From contig CANHMG010000012.1 in the NCBI GenBank assembly GCA_947461795.1, positions 1-36,239 on the forward strand: a stretch of DNA of 36,239 bases, in the 5' to 3' direction. Shown one piece after another: positions 28,744-36,239 of this stretch. Position numbers and translations under genes: made by a program. The first letter of the stretch is position 1, and each line of letters starts with the position of its first letter. The notes beneath the pieces were generated by a model. It searched no databases. It was not told the origin of the DNA and was given only the letters and a program-made list of their open reading frames with translations. The stretch is from Flavobacteriaceae bacterium (GTDB taxonomy: Bacteria > Bacteroidota > Bacteroidia > Flavobacteriales > Flavobacteriaceae).

Positions 28744-29701
28744 ACTCCAGATTCACCATTTCGTAATCATTCAATTTGTCGATATGCAGTAATGATTTAC
28801 TTTCATCTTCATTTCTTGAAAACATCGGGGTAAACTTCGCACCATAAACAATCTCAGAAAAAATATAGGAAGTTCTTTTAGCTACAGTCGTACTATACAT
28901 ATCGTCGAACATTCTCATAAAAACAAGAATTTCTCCTTCTAAATTTTGAAAATCAGCTTGACTAAAATGATACAACGGACTATCTTCCGAAATAGGATGC
29001 ACCAAAGTCCAACTCATAGTCAACGAATTGACCTTTTCTAATTCTAATTCTAAAGAAAAGAATTTATTTACAGGCTTTCCGCTCTCCTCCACTTTCATTC
29101 CTAACGTTATTTTGGCCTCCGCATCGGTAAGATTTGTGTTTTTGTAAGGCGTCATCCGAAACATCAAAGCGGTTCCCTGTTTATAGGGAGCAATAATAGC
29201 ATTCTTCGAAAAGAGTATGTGAGCCTTTGGTTTGCTAAATCTTCCGTAAAACAAACCCGTAGCAATAGCAAAACTCAATAAGCCAAATAGCGCTTCAATA
29301 GCAGCAATGAGACTGGTAGAAAAACCACTTGGACTGATATGCCCATAACCAACAGTGGTAAAAGTTTGAATACTAAAAAAGAACGCTTGCCCGAATTTGT
29401 CCATGCTACTGCTCATCACAACACCTTTGAGATGTTCAACACCATTTATGTAATACAAACTGGCAAAGAAAAAATTGACGACAAAATAAAATAAAACGAC
29501 AATCACCATAAACTTCCAACGTGGGATGTTAAGCATCGTATGATACCAACTAATACTATCCAAAAATCCAATTCCGGTTTTCTTGACGTTGGCATTGCCG
29601 CTCTTCGTGATAAACCGACCACCGTAACTACTCGAATTAGTTCCGAAACCCGTATTAATTTCCGCTTTTGCCTTGGCATTTATTTTTTTTAATAGATTCA
29701 T
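28742..29701 (-). CDS. Inward-rectifier (Kir-type) potassium channel
   Basis: Selectivity filter QTFTTVGYGHISP, two flanking TM segments, C-terminal Kir-like domain (LMFRMTPYKNTNLTDAEAKITL). Confidence 0.9.
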   Translation of the reverse strand: MNLLKKINAKAKAEINTGFGTNSSSYGGRFITKSGNANVKKTGIGFLDSISWYHTMLNIPRWKFMVIVVLFYFVVNFFFASLYYINGVEHLKGVVMSSSMDKFGQAFFFSIQTFTTVGYGHISPSGFSTSLIAAIEALFGLLSFAIATGLFYGRFSKPKAHILFSKNAIIAPYKQGTALMFRMTPYKNTNLTDAEAKITLGMKVEESGKPVNKFFSLELELEKVNSLTMSWTLVHPISEDSPLYHFSQADFQNLEGEILVFMRMFDDMYSTTVAKRTSYIFSEIVYGAKFTPMFSRNEDESKSLLHIDKLNDYEMVNLE

Positions 29702-30005
29702 TGTTTGTGTTGTTAGAAGCTATTCCTGCTTTCCGCTTCAAGTTTTTCAAAAAATCCCTTTTTGGGTACGACACTAAAGTAGCTTCCTTTGGTCGCTCTT
29801 TCGTAGCTCCAAAAATAGTGCTTTTTTCTCAAAAGCTTTACACTACACACGAGCGTAGCGAACTGATGAAGTAATCAGGGCTAGTACGAATCGAATTAAG
29901 ATAGAAAAACGATTCAAAAACAAATCATTAACATGTAAGGCAAAGGTTTTGTCTCGAATCTTGTTTCTTGCTTCTTGTCTCTTTTGCCTCTTTTCATTTG
30001 CCGCG

Positions 30006-32858
30006 CTACTTACTCAAATACATTTTTCGTCTGCTATACAATTCATAAAACTGATCATCCTTTAAATCATCAATAAATAAGATGCTTTCGCCAGTCGATT
30101 TCATTTCTGGCCCAAGGGCTTTGTTTACATTGTGAAATTTACTAAACGAAAACACTGGTTGTTTTATCGCGTAGCCTTTTAACTGTGGATTAAAAGTAAA
30201 ATCGGTTACTTTATTGACACCCAACATGACTTTTGTCGCATAATTTACATACGGTTCTCCATAGGCTTTGGCAATGAAGGGAACCGTTCGAGACGCTCTA
30301 GGATTGGCTTCGATGATGTAAACTGTATCGTCCTTAATGGCAAATTGAATGTTGATTAAGCCTACTGTTCGCAATGCTAACGCAATTTTCTTGGTGTGAT
30401 CTTTTATTTGTTGCATGACGAATTCGCCCAAATTAAAAGGTGGTAACGTCGCATTCGAATCTCCAGAGTGAATTCCACAAGGTTCGATATGCTCCATGAT
30501 TCCGATGATGTAAACATTTTCACCATCACAAATCGCATCTGCTTCTGCCTCTATCGCGCCATCCAAATAATGATCAAGCAGCAATTTATTGCCGGGAATA
30601 TTTTTTAATAAATCAATAACGTGTTCTTCAAGTTCTTGTTTGTTGATGACGATTTTCATTCCTTGTCCACCCAACACATACGACGGGCGCACCAACAATG
30701 GAAAATCTAAAACATCTGCTAATGCACTTGCTTGATCTGCATTTTCGGCAATTCCAAATTGAGGAAATGGAATTTTTAATTCGGTCAATAACTCAGAAAA
30801 TCGTCCTCGATCTTCTGCTAAATCTAAAGCGTCAAATGAAGTTCCCAATATTTTGATTCCGTAACGATCTAATTTTTCAGCCAGTTTCAATGCAGTTTGA
30901 CCACCCAATTGAACAATCACGCCTTCTGGATTTTCATGTCGAATGATATCGTAAATGTGTTCCCAGAAAACGGGTTCGAAGTATAATTTATCTGCCGTAT
31001 CAAAATCGGTTGAAACTGTCTCCGGATTGCAATTGATCATAATGGTTTCGTAACCACATTCTTTGGCAGCCAAAACGCCATGCACGCACGAATAATCAAA
31101 CTCAATCCCTTGACCGATACGATTGGGACCAGAACCCAAGACCACTACTTTTTTCTTGTCGGTCACAATACTTTCGTTGTGAACGTATCTCTTGCCATCA
31201 GCAGTTTCAATATCAGCTTCGAAAGTCGAATAATAGTAAGGTGTTTTTGCTGTAAACTCTGCGGCACATGTATCCACTAATTTATAAACCCGTTTGACGT
31301 TTTGCTCTTCTCGTAATTTATAAACCTGACTTTCCAAACAACCTAACATGTGCGCAATTTGTCGGTCACCGTATCCTTTTTGCTTGGCTTCAAGTAAGAG
31401 TTCTTTGGGTAAGGAATCAATTTTATACTTGGATATTTCTTTTTCTATAAGGTATAATTCCTCGTATTGTTTGAGGAACCACATATCGATTTTGGTAATT
31501 TCGTGAATTCTTGATAATGGAATTCCCATTTGAATCGCATCATAAATAACGAAAACTCTGTCCCAACTTGCATTCGTAAGTTTCTCGATAATTTGTTCGT
31601 AGTTTTTATAGCTTTTCCCATCAGCTCCTAACCCATTTCGTTTAATTTCCAGCGATTGCGTTGCTTTGTGCAAGGCTTCTTGAAAGGATCTTCCGATGCC
31701 CATTACTTCTCCTACTGATTTCATTTGAATTCCCAAAGTACGATCAGCTCCTTCAAATTTATCAAAGTTCCAACGTGGGATTTTTACAATGACATAATCC
31801 AAAGTTGGTTCGAAAAGAGCCGAAGTTGATTTGGTAATTTGATTCGGTAATTCATCCAAATTATAGCCTAAAGCTAGTTTAGAAGCCACTTTAGCAATGG
31901 GATATCCTGTTGCTTTGGAAGCTAAAGCGGATGAACGCGAAACTCTAGGATTGATTTCGATAGCGACAATATCTTCTTTTTCATCAGGTGATACTGCAAA
32001 TTGAACATTACAACCTCCTGCAAAATTTCCGATAGATCGCATCATGAGAATGGCATAATCACGCATTTTTTGAAATGTAGTATCCGACAAGGTCATGGCA
32101 GGTGCCACTGTTATGGAATCTCCGGTATGAATTCCCATAGGATCCATATTTTCAATAGAACAAATGATCACCACATTATCATTTTTGTCCCGAAGCAATT
32201 CTAACTCGTATTCTTTCCAACCCATTAATGCTTTATCGATAAGCACTTCGTGAATGGGTGACGCTTCTAATCCTCGAGTTAATAATTCGTTGAAATCTTC
32301 TTTTTTATACACTACCGCTGCACCTGTTCCACCCAAAGTAAAAGAAGGGCGTATCACCAAAGGAAAACCAAATTCTTGTTCAACTTCTTTTCCTCTTAGA
32401 AAGGAAGTGACAATCTCAGCAGGTGCAGTAGGCACGCCAATTTTTTGAAGCAACTGTTTAAACTGTTCTCTATCCTCAGTAATATTGATAGCATTCACAT
32501 CGACACCAATCATCTTCACATCAAAGTCTTTCCAGATTCCTTTTTCATCTGCTTCGAGACAAAGATTTAAGGCGGTTTGACCTCCCATTGTTGGCAAAAC
32601 AGCATCAATTTGAGGATGTTCTTTAAGAATTTGAATAATCGATTTGGTGGTTAATGGCAATAAATAAACATGATCCGCCATACTTGGATCGGTCATGATG
32701 GTGGCTGGATTGGAGTTGATTAAGATGACTTCGATTCCTTCCTCACGAATGGAACGAGCCGATTGAGAACCGGCATAATCAAATTCGCAGGCTTGACCGA
32801 TTACGATGGGACCTGAACCAATAATTAGAACGGATTTGATGGAATTGTCTTTGGGCAT
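30006..32858 (-). CDS. carB: Carbamoyl-phosphate synthase large subunit
   Basis: Two ATP-grasp halves: SVLIIGSGPIVIGQACEFDYAGSQ and VVVLGSGPNRIGQGIEFDYSCVH; EINPRVSRSSALASKATGYPIAKVA. Confidence 0.97.
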   Translation of the reverse strand: MPKDNSIKSVLIIGSGPIVIGQACEFDYAGSQSARSIREEGIEVILINSNPATIMTDPSMADHVYLLPLTTKSIIQILKEHPQIDAVLPTMGGQTALNLCLEADEKGIWKDFDVKMIGVDVNAINITEDREQFKQLLQKIGVPTAPAEIVTSFLRGKEVEQEFGFPLVIRPSFTLGGTGAAVVYKKEDFNELLTRGLEASPIHEVLIDKALMGWKEYELELLRDKNDNVVIICSIENMDPMGIHTGDSITVAPAMTLSDTTFQKMRDYAILMMRSIGNFAGGCNVQFAVSPDEKEDIVAIEINPRVSRSSALASKATGYPIAKVASKLALGYNLDELPNQITKSTSALFEPTLDYVIVKIPRWNFDKFEGADRTLGIQMKSVGEVMGIGRSFQEALHKATQSLEIKRNGLGADGKSYKNYEQIIEKLTNASWDRVFVIYDAIQMGIPLSRIHEITKIDMWFLKQYEELYLIEKEISKYKIDSLPKELLLEAKQKGYGDRQIAHMLGCLESQVYKLREEQNVKRVYKLVDTCAAEFTAKTPYYYSTFEADIETADGKRYVHNESIVTDKKKVVVLGSGPNRIGQGIEFDYSCVHGVLAAKECGYETIMINCNPETVSTDFDTADKLYFEPVFWEHIYDIIRHENPEGVIVQLGGQTALKLAEKLDRYGIKILGTSFDALDLAEDRGRFSELLTELKIPFPQFGIAENADQASALADVLDFPLLVRPSYVLGGQGMKIVINKQELEEHVIDLLKNIPGNKLLLDHYLDGAIEAEADAICDGENVYIIGIMEHIEPCGIHSGDSNATLPPFNLGEFVMQQIKDHTKKIALALRTVGLINIQFAIKDDTVYIIEANPRASRTVPFIAKAYGEPYVNYATKVMLGVNKVTDFTFNPQLKGYAIKQPVFSFSKFHNVNKALGPEMKSTGESILFIDDLKDDQFYELYSRRKMYLSK

Positions 32859-33029
32859 TTGTAGTTAGTTGTTTTTTAGTTTGTAAGACTGCCAGATTTT
32901 AAGACTGTAAGATCGTTGTTGTGTGTTGGATGCACTAGCCCCGATAGAGCCGATATCCTTTGTGAGGCACGAACAAAGATAAAGGCGAAAGCGGGAAACG
33001 GCTCCTAAAAAATTTAATGACAAGATATA

Positions 33030-33063
33030 AAAAAAGGCGTTACTAAAAATAGCAACGCCTTTA
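33030..33063. terminator. Intrinsic terminator downstream of rpmH
   Basis: AAAGGCGTTaCTA-AAAA-TAGcAACGCCTTT stem-loop. Confidence 0.75.
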
Positions 33064-33082
33064 TTTTGATTTATACAAATCA

Positions 33083-33244
33083 TTATTTTTTGTGTCTTGG
33101 TTCGCAAGAAACCGTTAACTTGTGTCTTCCTTTCGCTCTACGACGCGCTAGCACTTTTCTTCCATTTGCTGAAGCCATTCTGTCCATAAATCCGTGCTTA
33201 TTTCTTCTTTTTCTTTTCGATGGTTGAAACGTTCTTTTGCTCAT
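33083..33244 (-). CDS. rpmH: 50S ribosomal protein L34
   Basis: Reverse-strand translation [53 protein letters not shown], 53 aa; below the ORF-track length cutoff. Confidence 0.98.
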   Translation of the reverse strand: MSKRTFQPSKRKRRNKHGFMDRMASANGRKVLARRRAKGRHKLTVSCEPRHKK

Positions 33245-33381
33245 TGCTTTGTATCTTTAAAATCTGATTTAATTTGTGGTGATCGTTTTGGCAATTAGTA
33301 TTTCCAAAACCGAGTGCAAATATACAAAGTCTTTTTTTTCTGGCAAGTAGTTTTATAAAAATATTTTCAAATCCTTTTACT

Positions 33382-33389
33382 ATCTTTGC
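33382..33389 (+). promoter_or_regulatory. Candidate -7 promoter element TATCTTTG
   Basis: TATCTTTG about 20 bp before ATG 33411. Confidence 0.4.
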
Positions 33390-33410
33390 GCACTTATAAA
33401 TAACTACATT

Positions 33411-33926
33411 ATGTTTCATAGAATTATAAAATTAATATTCGCCGGATTGATTATCATTACTGGTGTTTGGCAGATGACAGAAGGATATATTGGAAATGGA
33501 ATTTTCCTAATTATTTTGTCTGCACTACCTATTTTCCTGTATTATAAAAATGAATTTATTCTATTAGCGTTTCTTAGATTGCGAAAACAAGATTTTCCAG
33601 GAGCTCAAAAATGGCTAGCGTACATAAAAAACCCAGAAACAGCTTTAGTGAGAAAACAACAAGGCTATTATAATTACTTGCATGGAATCATGTTATCACA
33701 AACCAATTTGATTCAAGCAGAGAAATATTTTAAGAAAGCAATCGAATTAGGACTGAACATGGATATGGATTTGGCCGTTGCTAAACTTAACCTAGCCGGA
33801 GTAGCAATGACACGAAGAAGAAAATTAGAAGCTACGAATCTTTTGAATGAAGCCAAAAAATTAGACAAACAAAACATGCTTAAAGAGCAAATCACGATGA
33901 TGAAAGAGCAGATGAAAAAGATTTAA
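33411..33926 (+). CDS. Membrane protein with TPR-like C-terminal region
   Basis: Two N-terminal TM segments; LIQAEKYFKKAIELGLNMDMDLAVAKLNLAGVAMTRRRKLEATNLLNEAKKLD helical-repeat pattern. Confidence 0.65.
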   Translation: MFHRIIKLIFAGLIIITGVWQMTEGYIGNGIFLIILSALPIFLYYKNEFILLAFLRLRKQDFPGAQKWLAYIKNPETALVRKQQGYYNYLHGIMLSQTNLIQAEKYFKKAIELGLNMDMDLAVAKLNLAGVAMTRRRKLEATNLLNEAKKLDKQNMLKEQITMMKEQMKKI

Positions 33927-34063
33927 AGCAAGTAAAAAACCATTACGGAAATTTGATTTACAAACAAGTTTTCAACAAGTTATTAAAAATAATTTGTTGA
34001 AAACTTTTTTTTAACATTATTTATTGTTCATTTGCTTCACTATTAATCAAAAATTCCCAAATT

Positions 34064-34768
34064 ATGAGATTAATTATACCTACACTATTATGTATATTTT
34101 ATTTTCAGACTTCCCGAAGTCAAGTGAAAGAAAGCTCTTTCACTGATGCTATAAAAAACAATATCAAAAAATATAACGCCCAAACTGACAAAGAGTTTGA
34201 AAAAGGCGATATAGAAAAAGGCAATGCCTTATTTGATTCTTTAGTTCAAAACCACCTTGTCGGGACTCACTTTGAAGATTATACTTTTAAAAGTGTCAAC
34301 AGTCGTAAAGTAAAACTGAGTAAAATAAATAAGCCTGTATTTATTATTACGTATGCTTCTTGGTGCCTCAACAATAAAGGAGAAATTCCCGCAATTAATA
34401 AACTAGCTCTTAAATACGAAGATGACATACAATTTATTGTTGTTTTTTGGGATATAAAAAGCGATGCTAAAAAAATGGCACATCAATTTAGTAATCAAAT
34501 CAAAGTTTGTTATGCTAATGAATCGTATAGAAATGACGAATCTGTTGTAGCGACTTTAAAACATTCATTAGGATTTCCAACATCTTTCTTTTTGAATGAA
34601 GAATTAGAAGTAGTTGACATCAAAAGAGGTGGTGTTCCAATTCCACCAAGAACTGCTTTCAAAAAAGCTCTTGACATGAATTTTGCAGTATTTGATGAAA
34701 GAATGGTAAGTTTCTTAAACAAAAAAGACAACTATCAAGAACAACAATTGGCTTCAACATCTGATTAA
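34064..34768 (+). CDS. Exported thioredoxin-fold (TlpA-like) redoxin
   Basis: Signal peptide; VFIITYASWCLNNKGEIPAINKLALKYEDDIQFIVVFWD; GFPTSFFLNEELEVVD. Confidence 0.75.
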   Translation: MRLIIPTLLCIFYFQTSRSQVKESSFTDAIKNNIKKYNAQTDKEFEKGDIEKGNALFDSLVQNHLVGTHFEDYTFKSVNSRKVKLSKINKPVFIITYASWCLNNKGEIPAINKLALKYEDDIQFIVVFWDIKSDAKKMAHQFSNQIKVCYANESYRNDESVVATLKHSLGFPTSFFLNEELEVVDIKRGGVPIPPRTAFKKALDMNFAVFDERMVSFLNKKDNYQEQQLASTSD

Positions 34769-34770
34769 TA

Positions 34771-34797
34771 AAAAAAGCGCTTTAAAGCGCTTTTTTT
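34771..34797. terminator. Bidirectional intrinsic terminator
   Basis: AAAAAAAGCGCTTTAAAGCGCTTTTTTT, near-perfect palindrome. Confidence 0.8.
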
Positions 34798-34798
34798 A

Positions 34799-35692
34799 TT
34801 AATATCCACTTAATGGAATTTCAATTTCGTAAGTTTTTTTGTTTTGATTTAATAATTTTTTATCCCGCAACCACGGATTATGAATTTTTAAAATCTTATA
34901 ATTAATTCCTTGAGATTTTGCGAAGGAAGCCAAATCAGGAATTGAAGTATCTATTGTAATTATTTTAGAAGGAAGATTAACATACATTTCACTAACATCT
35001 ACAGTAAAACCAAATTTTACAGGATCCTTCATTATTTCCTTTAAGGCTAGTATTCTAAATACATAACGAGAGGTTTCATCATTTAATAGCAAATCATAAT
35101 AACTATCCACTTGTTGCATTTCGATTTGTTTCGTAACTCCAGTCATACCTCCGTTATAAGAAGCTGCCGCTAAGGTCCAATTTCCGAATTTTGCTTTAGC
35201 TTCTAATAAATATTTACATGCAGCTTCAGTAGATTTTTCTAAATGATAGCGTTCATCCACCATATCATTTACTTCCATGCCTTTTTCTTTGGCTGTTAAC
35301 GGCATAAATTGCCAAACACCTCTAGCACCAGCGGGAGAAACAGCATTTGCTAAACCACTTTCGATGACAGCCAGATATTTAAAATCATCTGGAACACCAT
35401 ATTTTTTTAATATAGGTTCAATAATTGGAAAAGCACGATTCGCTCTCTTGATGATCAATAAAGTGGTAGCATCCAAGTTGGCATTGATTAGCAATTCCCG
35501 ATCTAGCCTTTCTCTAACATCCGTAATTTGCAATGGTGTTGATTCTCCAGCAAAATCAATACTCACAGGGAAAAATTGAGAAGTTCCTTCTTTGGTGATT
35601 TTATTTTTGTTTTCTGTTGATATTCCATAAATAAATGCACCGCTAATCATTACTATCGTTCCTATTAGCGTTGTTTTCTTAATCCAGTTCAT
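34799..35692 (-). CDS. Lytic transglycosylase (MltD-like SLT domain)
   Basis: FKYLAVIESGLANAVSPAGARGVWQFMPLTAKEKGM and LAAASYNGGMTGV SLT motifs; N-terminal TM. Confidence 0.9.
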   Translation of the reverse strand: MNWIKKTTLIGTIVMISGAFIYGISTENKNKITKEGTSQFFPVSIDFAGESTPLQITDVRERLDRELLINANLDATTLLIIKRANRAFPIIEPILKKYGVPDDFKYLAVIESGLANAVSPAGARGVWQFMPLTAKEKGMEVNDMVDERYHLEKSTEAACKYLLEAKAKFGNWTLAAASYNGGMTGVTKQIEMQQVDSYYDLLLNDETSRYVFRILALKEIMKDPVKFGFTVDVSEMYVNLPSKIITIDTSIPDLASFAKSQGINYKILKIHNPWLRDKKLLNQNKKTYEIEIPLSGY

Positions 35693-35735
35693 TTGACATT
35701 AGTTTAGATGGGTAAATTTACACTATTTAGCCTAT

Positions 35736-36239
35736 TTAAGGATATTGATTTAATATAATTTTAGGTAAATTATCATTAAGCCAACGGTATTTACTGAGAA
35801 TCATGATATGAGTTCCTCCTTTTACAACGATACAATTTTGAATGTTTTTGATTGGAAAAACTTCATCAGCATCTCCATGAATATGAATTACGCGGTTATC
35901 GGGTTTCGTTCTATCCCAAAGAATCATTTGCTCAATAGCCCATTCTAAATAAGTTTTATCACGTACCGATAAAAATTTTTCGTATAATTTTAATCGTTGT
36001 TGTACCATCGTTCCAAATGAAAAATTTTTTAGTATTTCAATATTTTGAAATAACGAGGTTGGCACTAATTTATAGGCTTTAGTCGATTTTATAATCTTCA
36101 TTCGCAAGGGAACTTCCAAATTGGTTTTTACACTTGAAATGATGATTAATTTTTGCAATTTTAGAAACGCTGCCATTTCTTGAACCAAAACTCCACCAAA
36201 AGAAACACCAATTAATACCGCTTCATCATGGATGACGAA
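35736..36239 (-). CDS. Alpha/beta hydrolase, partial (5' end off the right edge)
   Basis: Reading frame continues upstream of the ORF-track start: ...FVIHDEAVLIGVSFGGVLVQEMAAFL, with nucleophile elbow GVSFGG; HGDADEVFP and GGTHIMI supply later Asp/His motifs. Confidence 0.82.
   Translation of the reverse strand, partial: FVIHDEAVLIGVSFGGVLVQEMAAFLKLQKLIIISSVKTNLEVPLRMKIIKSTKAYKLVPTSLFQNIEILKNFSFGTMVQQRLKLYEKFLSVRDKTYLEWAIEQMILWDRTKPDNRVIHIHGDADEVFPIKNIQNCIVVKGGTHIMILSKYRWLNDNLPKIILNQYP

Noticed and set aside
29668-29874. Plus-strand 68-aa ORF upstream of the Kir channel
   Set aside because: Overlaps the Kir start, with no signal peptide or domain pattern.
31080-32448. Plus-strand ORFs within carB
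   Set aside because: Antisense to carB, one of the most conserved genes in the window.
32865-33107. Minus-strand 80-aa ORF between carB and rpmH
   Set aside because: Overlaps the rpmH 3' end and spans the rpmH terminator hairpin; not plausible coding.

Overview
The window looks like chromosome from a Bacteroidota organism, most likely Flavobacterium-like: AT-rich, TAnnTTTG-type -7 promoter elements, and T9SS C-terminal sorting domains. It contains, in order: the 5' part of a large minus-strand secreted protein with pentapeptide repeats and SprB-type repeats, running off the left edge and absent from the ORF track; an ECF sigma / anti-sigma / two DUF4252 cluster; an S41 peptidase; a probable vitamin B12 uptake locus, with a cobalamin riboswitch before a TonB receptor and YncE/DUF5074-like lipoprotein, and divergent btuFCD-like ABC genes; an AprA-like methyltransferase, TrmL, an RluE-like pseudouridine synthase and RmuC; a tandem locus of two diheme cytochrome c lipoproteins interleaved with three T9SS-secreted FG-GAP/ASPIC-UnbV proteins (16.4-26.1 kb); a neighbouring DUF5777-like barrel, OB-fold lipoprotein, monoheme cytochrome and YceI; a Kir-type K+ channel, carB, rpmH (missed by the ORF track), a TPR protein, a redoxin, a lytic transglycosylase and a partial alpha/beta hydrolase. 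The best candidate for an undescribed system is the duplicated diheme cytochrome + ASPIC/UnbV module. All family assignments come from reading motifs; no searches were run.
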